Source: Adiantum capillus-veneris (lineage: Eukaryota > Streptophyta > Polypodiopsida > Polypodiales > Pteridaceae). Taken from it: a stretch of 64,000 bases of DNA. The stretch's first letter is position 1. Each line of letters begins with the position of its first letter. Of this stretch, positions 52,950-64,000 are shown one piece after another. A program made the translations under genes and the position numbers. The stretch covers positions 146,735,850 to 146,799,849 of the forward strand of contig CM043949.1 in assembly GCA_014529385.2 (NCBI GenBank). Direction: 5' to 3'. Below the pieces are notes generated by a model. The model made no database searches. It was not told the DNA's origin and saw only the letters and a list, made by a program, of their open reading frames with translations.

Positions 52950-54176
52950 GTAGGTGAAACATAATGGCGCAGTCTGAAACCATTGACCAGCACAGAAATA
53001 ACCTCCCCCCGCAAATCCGCCAAATAAAAAGAGATGGGCCCGCATGCTTGAAAAATCCAGAATGGTCCTAACCATCGTAATTTAAGCTTCCCCGGGATCT
53101 TCCCGAGATGGGAATTAAAGACAAGGACCAGCTGTCCCCGCACAAATTGCCGTGCTTTCGGGAGATCCAACCATTTTTTCTGCCTAGACTGCAGATAATG
53201 CAGCACCACAAAGCTATTTAACCACTCTTCGTCCAATTCATGCAAAACATCCAAACGATAAATCACAAAATCCTCCGGAAGAAGCCGATCCGCAATCAGC
53301 ATCCGCAGGCTCAGAATCACATGCTCCACCGGGGTGATTGCCTCCATGCCAAATGCCAACTTAAAAGGAGTCAAGCCTGTTGCCACTTTATAAGTTGTCT
53401 GATAGGCCCATAATGCGGAAATCCCAATCTGTTCGATGCATATTCACTAACTTTGTTAAAATCCGAATCAATTGCTTATTAGTTGATTCTGCTTGCCCAT
53501 TCGCCTGAGGATAATAAGGAGAATATTTCCTGTGCAATACAAAATAAAACTGTAGCATTCTCTCCATCACCTTATTCAAAAAATGACTACCCCTGTCACT
53601 AACCAGCTCAATAGGGTAGCCATATCTAGAAAAGATATCCTTATATAAGCATCCAGCCACAGAAACTGTAGTATTATCTCTCAAAGGCCATGCCTCCACC
53701 CACTTGGTGGCGTAATCCGTGGCTGTCAAAATATACTTATTACCTGTGTGAGTTGCAACTGGTTTAAAAGGTCCAACAAAATCCAAACCCCACTTTTGAA
53801 AAGGCTCCAAGGGTAAAACCGGCTGAAAAGGCATTCTGGACCTTTTGGTAGGTTGCCCCAATCGCTGACACACATCACACTGTTGCACATAATTTCTCGC
53901 ATCCTCAAACAATGTGGGCCACCATAATCCTGATTGGAGAACCTTTCTAGCTGTGATTAATGCTGCAAAATGACCTCCCGCAATACCGGTATGGACTTCC
54001 TCCAATACTGCTTCCTGCTCCTGTGGTAGCACACATCTGAGTAATACATCTACCACCATACGATAATAGAGCTTCCCCATAATAATCTCAAAATTCCTGC
54101 TTCTGATAGCCATACATTTCCTCTGATGGCTAGACAAGAAGGAAGGCATTTCACCGCTGTCGAGAAAATGAAACAT
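52950..54176 (-). pseudogene. Gy5 integrase
   Basis: Zinc region HTGIAGGHFAALITARKVLQ with CDVCQRLGQ (HHCC). Core residues lie in GLDFVGPFKP, LVSDRGSHFLNK and YPQANGQAESTNKQLI (D, D, E all present). One frameshift near 53388 separates the core from the C-terminal domain (TPFKLAFGMEAITPVEH, GKLKLRWLGPFWIFQACGPI). Apart from that single break it looks complete. Confidence 0.87.
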
Positions 54177-55817
54177 CTCCTCATACCATGTCCATGGGAT
54201 GCTGGGGATGACCCTTGCCTTTTTGCGGAACTGCTATATCCTCTGCAACTACTCCTGTTAGAAACAGAGACGCATCCGAAAATTCATCAGCTACACCCGT
54301 CGGCGGCTCACCAGAATCTAACTTGGATAGGTAGTCAGCCACCGCATGCTGAGCCCCTGGCCGATGTATGACCTCAAAGTCAAATTCCTGCAGAGCAAAA
54401 GCACCCATCTGGCCAATCTTCCCGTCAAATTCTGTTGCCTTACCAGGTATAAAAGAGCCGAATGGTCCACATGGAAGAAAAAACGTCGGCCCAACAGATA
54501 GTGCCGGAATTTCTGCACTGAATAAATCATCCCTAAACATTCCCTTTTGGTTACTGAATAATTTCTTTCTGCGGATGATAATCATCTACTAGCATAATAG
54601 ACAGGTCGGAACCATCCTTGACTTTGTTCCTGCATCAGCACACTGCCAATAGCTCGATCCGAAGCATCCACAAACACATGGAAATCCTGACCCCAATTCG
54701 GAGCAATCATAATCGGAGCTTTGGATAGCTGAAGTTTTAATCTCCGAAAAGCCAAGTCACATTCCTGTGTCCATTCAAAATCTATAGCATGCGCTGCCTG
54801 AGTAATCGGGATTGCCAAATGCGCGACAAACCGCAAATGCCTCCCATGCCAACGTGCTTGACCTAGGAAAATCTGACACTGTTTTTGGTTCCGCGATGGA
54901 GGCGCTTCCATAATTGCGGCAATTTTATCCGGATCCACGAAAATACCATCTTCAGAAATTATATGTCGCAATAGCCTGCCACTGCGAACAGCAAATGCAC
55001 ACTTTAAAGGATTCAAACTGAATTTTACCTCTCTGCACTTCATAAAGCATAACCGTAATTGCCTCAAATGCTCCAATTGCGCTTCCAAAACACTGAGGTC
55101 ATCCAGAAAAATTCTCATAAAATCTGTCAAATAAGGACCAAAAATTTAGAATATATCCCTTTGAAAAGTTGAAGGCGCATTCCGCAATCCGAACCACATC
55201 ATTGTGCAGGCAAACACACCCCATGCGGTAATAAAAGATGTTTTTGGCTGATCTCTCAATGCCATTCGGATTTGGTTATATCCACTAAGCCCATCCAGAA
55301 AAGTATACATCTCATGTCCTGCGACATCATCCAAAATGGAATCCAAGAATGGAAGAGGAAAAGGGTCTGGGACAGTTGTCGCATTCAATTTCCGGTAATC
55401 CACACAAATTCGGATTTGCTTGTTTTTCTTTGGTACAACCACAATTGGAGAAATCCACTCCGGATTATCAATAGGGGTAATAAAACCCACTTCCAAAAGA
55501 CGATCAATTTCCATCTTAACTTGCTTTGCCACATTCGGATTGATCCTGTATGAGTGCTGCTTCACTAACACCGCATCCAGTTTCAGATTTATCATATGCT
55601 GATAAAACTTAGGATCCAATCCCTGCATATCCGCATATTCCCATGCGAAAACATCCTTAAATTTTGTCAGTAACTTGATCAAATGATCTCTAAAACTTGC
55701 CTCAAGCTGCTTATTAATGTATATGGACTGCGACTCCACTTGCTCCCCAAGAAAGACCTTCTCTAATTCATCTTCTTTAACCCTTGTAATTTTTTTCCAT
55801 CTGCGCCTCAAATGCAC
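54177..55817 (-). pseudogene. Gy5 reverse transcriptase and RNase H
   Basis: RT: ISPIVVVPKKNKQIRICVDY, LNATTVPDPFPLPFLD, GLSGYNQIRMALRDQPKTSF, FGLRNAPSTFQRDIF and catalytic FLDDLSV. RNase H: FHVFVDASDRAIGSVLMQEQ, FFHVDHSALLYLV and VIHRPGAQHAVADYLSKLD. Stops in frame after QRDIF (55146) and after YYASR (54582), then frame changes within RNase H (54580-54320), break the chain. The PFPLPFLD wording and AWEYADMQGLDPKF connector resemble elements outside the chromoviruses, and no chromodomain follows integrase. Confidence 0.87.
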
Positions 55818-56912
55818 GTTCTTGTTGAATAACGTCCTCCAATGATTCAGGACTCGGAAGCATTTGGTGTTGCTCCCCTATTCCTGGTGGATTTCCTGAA
55901 ACCCCCACCGAGTTTCCTTTCGGAACCAGAGAAATATCCGCAAGATATAAAGAGACCAAATCTGGATTAGCTTTCAGAAATTTCTCCTCTTCATCCTCTT
56001 CTAATCCTTCCACCATATTTATTGTTTCTGCTATCACCGGCCATGCTGCCTGAACTGGTTGTCTGCATGTTCCCAACATCACCCATACTTTCCTTCTACC
56101 CTTCTTTAATGTAAGCATATTTGCTTTCCAATTATGCTTTACCCTTGCTTGTCGTAACCAGGGTCTCCCCAAGATAATGCGATAATCCTGATTATGATCT
56201 TCAATATTCAAGACTACTAAGGAAACAGCAAAGGATAAGCCCGCCACATCCAAGACAATGCCCCGAAGTAAACCCATTGGTTGCACTCTTCTTTGATCTG
56301 CCATGTGAACTACAAAGGGTGCACGCTCCCAATCACACTGAGGCCAAAACGCTCACAAGCTGCTTGAGTAATAATGTTTACTCCCGCTCCTCCATCCAAT
56401 AGTACCTTGTCAATGTATGTTCCATGGTATCTAACTGAAAGCTCCGGAATGCGGGTATCCATGATCCTATTTGCCAGCAACGAGGCTGAATCATCCTCAT
56501 CGCTTTCAACTTTCCCAATGGCGACTTCCCTCAGCTCTGTGGACGTTTGTCGTAGCAATGCATTATGAAAATTAGGGACCAATTTCAACAATGAACCCAG
56601 AGGTACTTGTATTGGCAATGCGAGGACCTCTTTCCAAGTTGAATTCCAATCCTCCTCTTCTCTAATATCATCCTTATCCTTATTTCCAGCTTTTCCTTCC
56701 TTTATTTCCAGGCCCACAGTGTATGGTCTTGATAACTTCTCTGGTGGTGCGGATTGTGGCAACCAGGACACAGTCTTTTTCCGCACTTCTTCCTGAGCCG
56801 TCCAATCCGGAATCTTTACATTGGGTGTTGCAACCACATTTTTACCCGATCGCGTGATTAATGAAACCACTGGATCAGACTCCTCCAATCCTTCAATCTG
56901 AACCATAGCCAC
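55777..56912 (-). pseudogene. Gy5 protease
   Basis: KVLLDGGAGVNIITQAACER (active site, about 56405-56345) and RIILGRPWLRQARVKHNWKA (about 56185-56130) bracket a complete gypsy aspartic protease. A one-base frame change near 56310 splits it. An acidic linker (EGLEEDEEEKFLKANPDLVS) leads to RT. Confidence 0.85.
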
Positions 56913-56918
56913 ACTAGG

Positions 56919-58444
56919 CTATTTCCCTGCAGCGCGTTCCTGCTTCTTCCGATCATATTCCATAGCTTCAATACACTCGGATCGCCAATGTCCATCCCCC
57001 AAACAGAAAAGGCATGTCTTGGGGCGATTAGGATCTCGGCCACCTCTTCCACGACCTCGTCCTCCCCCTTGACCCCGTCCTCCCCCTTGACCCCGTCCTC
57101 CTGCTTGACCTTGCAAAGGTGTCTCTGTTGTATGAGCATGAGCCATCTCCACAGCAGGCTCTTGTCCCTAGGCTCTTGTCCCTGCCCTATCTGTGGTTGT
57201 TGCCAGGTAGAAGAGTCTCCTCGACTCCGACAACCCCGGCCATTGAAATAACATTTCACTGTATTATGGGTATTGGTCGTGCAAATCGCACACCACTTCT
57301 GATTCATTGCGCACTCCTGAGTAGCATGGCCCGGATTCCGACACTGGGTACACCATAGTTCCTTCAGACTTTTAGCCACCACAACCGATTCTGACGACCC
57401 GGATGAAACACCTTTCCCGTGACACTGGGATTTTTTTCGAGGTGTCTCTTCCGATTCTTTCCCCAAATCGCTGTTGCCTGAGTCTGAGGAATCTAATACT
57501 GCGGATTCTGACTCCGAACTATCACTGCCACTATCTTGCGACTTCCGATGAGATTTCTTCCTGTCATTTTTCTTTGATTTCTTTGGAGATTCCGTATCCT
57601 CTAAAGCTTCTCCTGCTACTACAACCCTAGCAATTACATTATCCAGTGGAGTAGTTACCTTGTCCAATGTTTCCATAGCCATTCTGAGATCCTTATTGAG
57701 CCCCCGCAAAAAATAATCATTCAGTACTTTGGCTGCCGGCCTTTGTGCCTGAGGTACCCTTTGCAAAAGCATCCGAAATTTTGCAGCGTAATCCTCCACT
57801 GGCAATGACTTTTGCCGCAGCGTTCAAAGCTTTTCCAAATGTTGAGGGACTGTCTTTTCCGTTCGAAACCTTCATACAAACGCTGTGGATCCGTCAACAT
57901 ACGTCTGAAAATGATTATAAGGGTATTCAGATAACCATTTCGCAGCTTTCCCCGAAAGTGTAGATTCAAACACTGATTGTTAATGGAGAGGAATCACCAC
58001 CACCCCATGATGATTCAATCCATAAGCTTTATTGAATTGGCGCAAATGTGCATCAGGGTCTTCACTCAAAAGACCTCGAAACCGACTATACTTAATCTGA
58101 GGATGAGCCATCACCCCTTGCCCAACTGTACCTCCTCCTGGAAAAAGCTGACGAGCACTAGGAGGTGGAGACAGTGGCGGAGACACCCCCGGACTGCTTA
58201 CCGGAGACGGTGGTGGAGTGACATGTGTGGGTGAGGGTGAACGTACGATAGGAGGACATGACTGACTGCGTGGAGTACGCCTCGCTCGCTGCAACCGCCT
58301 ACCACACACCGGACTTGGTGATGGAGATACAGATTCCTTAATCTGTGGTGAAGAAAAAACAAATTCATCCAAACCGCCTCTCCTCCGACGTCTTCCTGCA
58401 ATTGGAACCACAGGGTCAGGCGGACCCTGCGACCTAGTGCGCAT
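56919..58444 (-). pseudogene. Gy5 gag with three zinc knuckles
   Basis: Starts at ATG 58444 (MRTRSQGPPDPVVPIAGR) only 44 bp from the LTR. A Pro/Ser-rich region leads to RGLLSEDPDAHLRQFNKAYG, a gag capsid opening. After frame changes near 57975 and 57800 come VEDYAAKFRMLLQRVPQAQR, a Ser/Asp-rich linker and knuckles CTQCRNPGHATQEC and CAICTTNTHNTVKC. A 14-bp tandem duplication (57156-57169 and 57170-57183) shifts the frame before an Arg/Gly-rich stretch and the third knuckle, CLFCLGDGHWRSEC. Confidence 0.83.
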
Positions 58445-58474
58445 GCATATTCATCGCAGGTCGTCCATCACGCA

Positions 58475-58486
58475 TTGTGGTCGCCA
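58475..58486 (-). other. Gy5 primer-binding site, not tRNA-Met type
   Basis: On the element strand the LTR end CATTACA is followed by TC and then TGGCGACCACAATGCG. The TGG start is expected of a tRNA 3' end complement (CCA), but the tRNA is not the initiator Met used by Gy1, Gy4, Cp1, Cp2 and NA1. I cannot name it without a tRNA set. Confidence 0.65.
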
Positions 58487-58488
58487 GA

Positions 58489-58780
58489 TGTAATGGCTAT
58501 TGCCCGCACAGGAGCAATAGGCATTACGGGAATGATTACCCGCAACTACATTATATGAACATCAACACATAGAATGACGATAGAAGATAGTACACAGTAC
58601 ACAGGCACAGAACACCGCTTTCTTCATTCATGTGTGATCCAGACACAGAGTTACAACAGTAGATGCCATGAATATCATAGAGATTGGTTGAGTTACATCA
58701 AAAGACAGGTATGCCCTTCCATATACAACCGCTGCTCCAACGCAGATTGGGAACGGTGCACACACTCCTGTCCCATGATA
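58489..58780 (-). repeat. Gy5 5' LTR
   Basis: A 292-bp partner of 50234-50525, with the same termini. Confidence 0.82.
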
Positions 58781-59796
58781 CCACTAGTCCTAGTTGATAA
58801 AATTATCTGGGTGTTTGAGACCTTCGGAGTGTTTAAGGCATAGAGAAGCTTGCTCACTTCAACAATGAAATACACTAGTGAGAATACAAAGGACACGGAA
58901 GAAAAAGAAAAAGTACCACAAATGTAAAATCTTAAGCTAGAAGAGAAATCCCAGCTTGATTTGGTACCTCACTCACATGTATTGTCTATGGTGCTTTTCT
59001 TTGAAAAGCAAAAAGCCTCGGATATACAAAATAAGCACACACGGCAAATAATTTTGAATAAAAAAGGGAAAAGAAAAAAAATGATGACATGAAAAAGACT
59101 TCCATTGAGCTTAAAGTGAAAAATTCAAGCTCTTGTTTGGAGTTGTGAGAGTGAGTTGGCTAATCAAAGCTAAAAGGCACAATTGGGGAATCTTGCAACT
59201 AGATAATCTTTCTAACTTCACTACTACTAGAGTAGTTGTTTTAACCTTAGCCATACTTACCTAATTGATAGATTCATCCATAAACCCAAAACTCTTGATT
59301 GATTGATTTCATCAAAGTGCAATTTATTCGTCTTTGATGGCAGTGTAACATTTCATAATTACTCATGTCCTCATGTACTTTATATTTCTCTCATGCTTTA
59401 TTGCCATATAGTTCCGCTTGCATACTTTCATGGTGAATTTGTTATGCAAACAATCTATCCCAGATGCTCTACCACCTTGACGAACGAGCTTCACCTCACT
59501 AGCTTCCGAGGACGGAATCTACATCACGAAGGGGGACATGTTAACCCATGATGCCGTCATTATTCTTTAATGCATATGTTTAGTCATCTGGGCTTGTCGA
59601 TCCAAGAGGTTTATAGTAAAAGGCTAGTGATCGCTGATGAAGACACACATACCCATTTAGCACTGACTGACAAATATATGGGCACCCACATGTGAAAAGG
59701 ACGGCAAGCCCTAAATAAGATCGTAAACTAGGGTTTTCAAACATTCTCAACGTGCAAGATTTGCTCGTGCTTCACCTCTTCTTGCTTGTCTGTGAG
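58781..59796. other. Intergenic, nothing recognised
   Basis: About 1 kb with no ORF of note and no element signature. It does not continue the Gy4 coding sequence interrupted at 50233. Confidence 0.5.
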
Positions 59797-59865
<69 letters not shown>

Positions 59866-60055
59866 CACGACGATACGGAGAAGGATGAGCGGCGGGTTTT
59901 TCTTCTCTGCGCACACACCGAGTCCCTCGACGGCAGCACTGTAGGAGGTGAGTGACACATCGTCCTGTAGACATAGAGCTTGTTTGTATATGTCAGGTTG
60001 TGTGCTTATAGTCCTGCGGCTCGCACACGGCGCATAGCAAGTCCCTAGTAGTAGA
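59797..60055. repeat. Ry repeat copy 2 with (AG)n tract
   Basis: An AG tract of about 32 units (59799-59862) followed by the block shared with 33251-33480 (GAGAAGGATGAGCGGCGG, CTGTAGGAGGTGAGTGACAC, GGTTGTGTGCTTATAG). Confidence 0.75.
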
Positions 60056-60365
60056 CAGGCTCCTACGAGGTTCTTCACAGAGCACGAGATTGATATCATG
60101 CTGCAAAGACCCATGAGAGAGTTCATGTGAGAACACAGGAGGTGACATGCCCAATATGACACCCCTATACCAGCCACCTTGAGCTCACTCATATACCAAC
60201 CACCCCCCGTTTTCCCTTTTAGTTGTTGTTCAGCCTAGACCATCTTATGTATCTTGTATTGGACACTTGACACACTTGATGATGATGTAATGTATTGGTC
60301 TCATAGGTCTTTTAGGCCTTTTGTAGGTGTTAATAAACATTCCATTTCATTTTCTCTCCGCCCCC

Positions 60366-60431
<66 letters not shown>

Positions 60432-60618
60432 CATTATAGATGAGCATAATTGAAACTTTTTGCAATCAAGCACAATCATCCAACACTTTGCAATGTAGGT
60501 GATTATTATTCTCATCTTTGGAGATGATGCACTTGTAGAAGGTGGACCCAGATGCATCCTTTTTGGACAATCTCTTGGAAGGCTCGCAAAGACCATATTG
60601 TGTAAGGCAAGCCCTCTT

Positions 60619-60663
<45 letters not shown>

Positions 60664-61112
60664 GTGCAGTGACAATGTGCCCCATAGTTTGCAAGCAAAG
60701 AGAGATCTCCAAAGGACCATTCCCTCGACAAAAACTTCTACAAGGGAAGAAAGATTTAAAGAAAGAACTAAATCAAATACACCCAAAAAAACTTCTGAGG
60801 GAAAGAAAGAACTACCCAAAGATGGGTGCCATAGGCTTGAGAGTTGGGTGCACTCAGGAGATCAGACTGAAAACTTGATGTCGATGAGCATGCGTAAGAA
60901 AGTCCATGGTGTGGCAACAATGACCTCGGGGATGGGAGTATCAACATGGAAAATTGCGGTTGTGCAAAGTTTTTTTTTGTGCTGGAGTTGCAGACGAGTG
61001 GTAGCGTAGCGTGAATCCGCATCGCCATTAGTGTATAGTAGATAGTAGAGGAGAGTGATGTTGATTGTGATGAGAAGAGATTCAAGGAAAAAGAAAACCA
61101 AGATTGGAGCCT
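60056..61112. other. Intergenic with microsatellites
   Basis: Contains a compound (CT)n(CA)n tract at 60367-60430 and a (GA)n tract at 60620-60661. ORFs across them are Leu-Ser, Arg-Glu or Thr-His runs and not genes. Nothing else was recognised. Confidence 0.6.
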
Positions 61113-61291
61113 TTAGCCACTACAGACGATGAGGTTAGATTTAAGATTCGAGCCTTCTCGCTTTCCAAACTCGAAGATCCAAATGGGCTTTAAAAAAAAA
61201 AAATAGTGGCCATTAGCCACTACAGACGATGAGGTTAGATTTAAGATTCGAGCCTTTTCGCTTTCCAAACTCGAAGATCCAAATGGGCTTT
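61113..61291. repeat. 79-bp direct duplication in the RAN promoter
   Basis: 61113-61191 and 61213-61291 are identical except for one base (CTTCTCG against CTTTTCG), offset by exactly 100 bp. Each unit ends AAATGGGCTTT. The two are separated by a run of 12 A and TAGTGGCCA. The second unit is the one contiguous with the gene. Confidence 0.95.
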
Positions 61292-61450
61292 CATTTCACG
61301 CAAAGAGCTTTCGGTTCGAATGTGGTGACACGTGGCACGATCGCAATGTAGCGTTGATGCAAAGCTAAATCCAGATCGACGGGAGAGAGGGGCGCCACGC
61401 GTAAGGGCCGCTGAATAAAGACGGAGGGGCGCTCTGTTCGGCAAAACCCT
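61182..61450 (+). promoter_or_regulatory. Candidate RAN promoter elements
   Basis: Seen: TGGGCT in each duplicated unit (61184 and 61284), a G-box ACACGTGGC (61328-61336) and AAACCCTTT (61444). TGGGCY (site II) and AAACCCTA-like (telo-box) motifs are known in promoters of plant growth and ribosome-related genes; that they act here is inference. No clear TATA box is seen at the expected place. Confidence 0.45.
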
Positions 61451-61546
61451 TTCGCTCACATTCACATTCAAAACTACTAGAACTGCTCTCGAAGCACTTG
61501 CTTAGCCCATCACGCGATCTTCTTCTGCGTTTCGCAGCAGCCGATT

Positions 61547-63095
61547 ATGGTACGCTTCTCTGCTTTAGTCTTCTCTCTGCGTTCATGTGCATGCACGCCA
61601 TCTCTGATCGTCGAGTTTGTTCCGCCTTCATCCTTTCTTCGTGTGTGTTGTGTGTATGCATGCACTTCTTGTCGCTCCTAGGTGCGTGCGCATGTCGCTT
61701 GTTTTTTCACTTCGCTACGTATATGCATGAGAGACTTTTACGTTTTTCCCGATTGATGTGAACTCCATCTCTCGGGTTTTATGCTGCTATTTTGGACTGT
61801 AGGTTCTGGCTTTTTCGGTTTTAATGCTTGTTTGCTGGTTGTTGCGATCTGCATTACTAAGTTCATATCTTTCTTTGGGGTTGCTCGCTTTCATCTTTTT
61901 AACTTGTCATTTGTATGTTCTATTACAGGCGGTCTTTCCTGGTCAGCAACCTGACTGTCCCAGTTTCAAGCTGGTTATTGTTGGTGATGGAGGAACAGGT
62001 AAGCGTATGAGGCATTTGTACTTTTTGTTTTCTGGCTGAAGACAATGTAAAGATCCTTGCAGACTACTATCTTATGAATTCTTTTTCTTTTGCAGGGAAA
62101 ACTACTTTTGTCAAACGCCATTTGACTGGAGAGTTTGAGAAAAGATATGAACGTAAGTTTGTTATATTTGGAATGGCTTCACGTGAGTTTAGTTTGTCAT
62201 GCCAGCCTTTTCTCACGTGTTTATCTGATGCAGCCACTATCGGAGTGGAGGTGCACCCTTTGGATTTTTTTACAAATTGTGGTAAAATTCGGTATCACTG
62301 CTGGGATACAGCAGGTCAAGAGAAGTTTGGCGGCCTTCGAGATGGTTACTAGTAAGTTGATGTCAGTGCATTAAATTGCTTTGTAGGGTCACTTAATTTC
62401 AGCATTTAACTTTGGTTGAAAATTGCAGCATCCATGGTCAGTGTGCAATTATTATGTTTGATGTCACCTCTCGCTTGACTTACAAGAATGTTCCAACATG
62501 GCATAGAGATTTATGCAGGTATGCTGGATTATGTATGCACTAGTTATGGTGCTTTTACATGGATTGGAAATGTTGGTGAAATTGGTACTGTTTTGTACAG
62601 GGTCTGTGAAAATATACCAATTGTTCTTTGTGGCAATAAAGTGGATGTGAAGAATAGGCAAGTGAAAGCGAAGCAAGTGACCTTTCACAGGAAGAAGAAT
62701 TTGCAGTATTATGAAATCTCTGCCAAGAGCAACTACAACTTTGAGAAACCCTTCTTGTATCTTGCCAGGAAATTAGCTGGGTCTGTCTTTTCCCATATTT
62801 TTATTGTTGTCAGGAGTTGTGATGAATGCTGGTGGAGTAAATTGCTTGCTTTAATTCTTTTCAGGGACCCCAACCTCCATTTCGTCGAGTCTCCTGCACT
62901 TGCTCCTCCTGAGGTGCAAATTGATCTGGCACAACAAGCACGGTAAGTGTTTTGTCTCATTGGTAACATGATTAACTGCTGTGCCCTTTGTTTTGCTGTA
63001 CTCAACTCTAGAGCTCCTGCAGGTATGAAGCTGAATTACGTGATGCTGCTCTCCAGCCATTGCCTGATGATGATGATGCAGACTTTGAGAGCTAG
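61547..63095 (+). CDS. RAN: Ran small GTPase (222 aa, eight coding exons)
   Basis: Ran is the GTP-binding switch that sets the direction of nuclear import and export and guides spindle and nuclear-envelope assembly. Coding exons: 61547-61549, 61929-61998, 62096-62152, 62234-62351, 62429-62518, 62601-62780, 62865-62942 and 63023-63095. They join in frame to 669 bases, close to the 221 aa usual for plant Ran. All introns are GT-AG; intron 6 has a weak donor (GTCTGT). Key residues: P-loop GDGGTGKT (20-27), switch I T45, switch II DTAGQ (68-72), NKVD (125-128), SAK (153-155), and an acidic tail DDDDADFE with no prenylation cysteine, as expected for Ran. The start ATG is alone in its exon, followed by a 379-bp intron. 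No defect is visible. Confidence 0.96.
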
Positions 63096-63300
63096 GTGAA
63101 CCCAATGGAAACTGCAGCTCTTGTTTGCGTATTTTTTTTTGGCAAAAGTGTTTTGCTGGGGGGCCTTACTACATTTTTGTGAATGAAATGTGAAATGTTT
63201 CAATGCAGCAAATTCTCTTTGCTTACTGGATTTGTCCCAAAAAATCTCCGGTCGGTCGTTTGTAGTGTCGTAGTGCAGTAATAGGTTGTTCAGAAAAGTG
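63096..63300 (+). other. Probable RAN 3' untranslated region
   Basis: Follows the TAG stop. Weak AATGAA/AATGCA-type poly(A) signals lie at about 63182 and 63202. The exact end cannot be read. Confidence 0.4.
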
Positions 63301-64000
63301 AAACTAGGCATTCGTCACACATGTCGAAAATCAATGGAGACTCTTGGTTTGTCGATGCTGTACTGTGTTTGATTGATTTTCAAAACCAAGATGTTCTCTT
63401 TCTTTGGGATTAGATGAAGGATACTTGATCTTATGACACTACGGAGGACAGTGTTTTCATATAATAGTGCCGCAGGCTTTATGCTCTCAAGAATAGCTTG
63501 CACGGATTGGAGCAGCAAGAGAGTATTTCATTTGTTATTCGGGAGATTTGTTCCTTCTGTTGGTGATTATCAGGCTGGGTTGTCTCTCATAATATCTTCC
63601 CTTGCTTGTTGGCATATATTTGACTTTTGTATGCGAAACATTGAATGATTGAATTTTTCTTTAGTATTTTAGTTTGTAAGCGGGTCCGTTTATTCAGTAT
63701 TTTAGTTTGTAAGCGGGTCTGTTTATTCAGTTTTGGGTTTGGGTTTGTCTTTTTTTTTTTTTTGGTTTCAGAATGCGAAGGTGTGACCCCTCTCCTTGGC
63801 TGGCTAAGTATATGATATCTACTAGTCAAATGCACTTGTCCAATTTGTGCTTCAGCAAAAGGCAGCTGCAGTTTCTTGATAATGATGTTGAAGCCTGCAG
63901 GAAAAGATATTGGGATGTTATCCATGAAGCTAAAGCTACCTTTTTTCGCCTTTATTTCTCTGTTTTTCGTCTACCTGAGGTCCTCGAAATATTTAATGTA
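63301..64000. other. Downstream region, no gene recognised
   Basis: Contains a tandem pair of about 33 bp (TATTTTAGTTTGTAAGCGGG and following, at 63665 and 63698) and a run of about 16 T at 63750. The last 150 bases have one open plus-strand frame without a recognisable motif; it could be an exon running off the window or chance. Confidence 0.4.

Larger units (their letters stand above)
50234..58780 (-). mobile_element. Gy5: Ty3/gypsy element with an extra ORF region after integrase
   Basis: A minus-strand element of 8.5 kb with two 292-bp LTRs, gag, three zinc knuckles, protease, RT, RNase H, integrase and then about 2.2 kb of extra coding-like DNA before the 3' LTR. The primer site differs from the other elements. 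The flanks (CGATT left, CCACT right) do not match. The Gy4 RNase H cut on the left does not resume on the right, so the locus has been rearranged. Each gene has only a few stops or frameshifts, so it is younger than Gy3. Confidence 0.87.

Noticed and set aside
63850-64000. Open plus-strand frame at the window end (LDNDVEACRKRYWDVIHEAK)
   Set aside because: Possibly an exon, but only about 50 codons, no recognised motif and cut by the window edge.

Overview
Organism and overall character. This is nuclear DNA of a land plant, almost entirely transposon. The only intact ordinary gene is a Ran-type small GTPase at the right end (61547-63095, eight coding exons, GT-AG introns). Everything else is LTR retrotransposons, many of them inserted into one another, plus dispersed non-coding repeats and long (GA)n, (GT)n and (AT)n tracts. 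Ty1/copia and Ty3/gypsy elements with initiator-Met-tRNA primer sites and a chromodomain gypsy integrase fit a plant. I lean to a non-flowering vascular plant such as a fern, but that is only an impression.

Left third (1-17094). A full-length chromodomain gypsy element, Gy1 (458-17089), has two LTRs of about 1.7 kb and a CCCCC target duplication. Its 5' LTR is interrupted by Cp1 (1191-6346), a 5.16-kb copia element with one open 1428-aa gag-pol, LTRs identical as read, and a clean TGCTT duplication. The matching empty site survives in the Gy1 3' LTR. The Gy1 gag is split by NA1 (7974-11829), a minus-strand non-autonomous element with short LTRs. Gy1 itself is dead: a deletion fuses gag straight to reverse transcriptase.

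Middle (17095-33900). After a gene-poor stretch comes Re2, a minus-strand retroelement (LTR 19915-20845) with no recognisable pol. It carries one unusual ORF of about 891 codons (20898-23573) and a leader with four copies of a 20-bp palindrome spaced about 280 bp apart. Then come two direct copies of a 2.3-kb repeat, Rx (26231-28602 and 30776-33116), with partial copies at 19610 and 33117. One copy contains an exon-like 116-bp segment. A solo copia LTR lies between the two main copies.

Right-centre (33900-58780) is a stack of broken elements. Gy3 (plus strand, about 33.9-46.5 kb) has a second retropepsin-like stretch after its integrase. It is interrupted by Cp2 (minus strand copia, 41168-44269) and cut by Gy4 (46548-50233, plus). 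Gy4 is cut within RNase H by Gy5 (50234-58780, minus). Gy5 carries gag, protease, RT, RNase H and integrase, followed by an extra ORF region with a predicted coiled coil. The layout of that ORF resembles the orphan ORF of Re2.

Right end (58781-64000). Microsatellite-rich intergenic DNA leads into the RAN promoter, which contains a 79-bp direct duplication at an exact 100-bp offset. The RAN gene follows, then 3' sequence without a recognised gene.

Most coding remnants carry stops and frameshifts. Only Cp1 looks potentially functional as a transposon, and only RAN as a host gene. All family names rest on motifs read by eye; no database search was possible.
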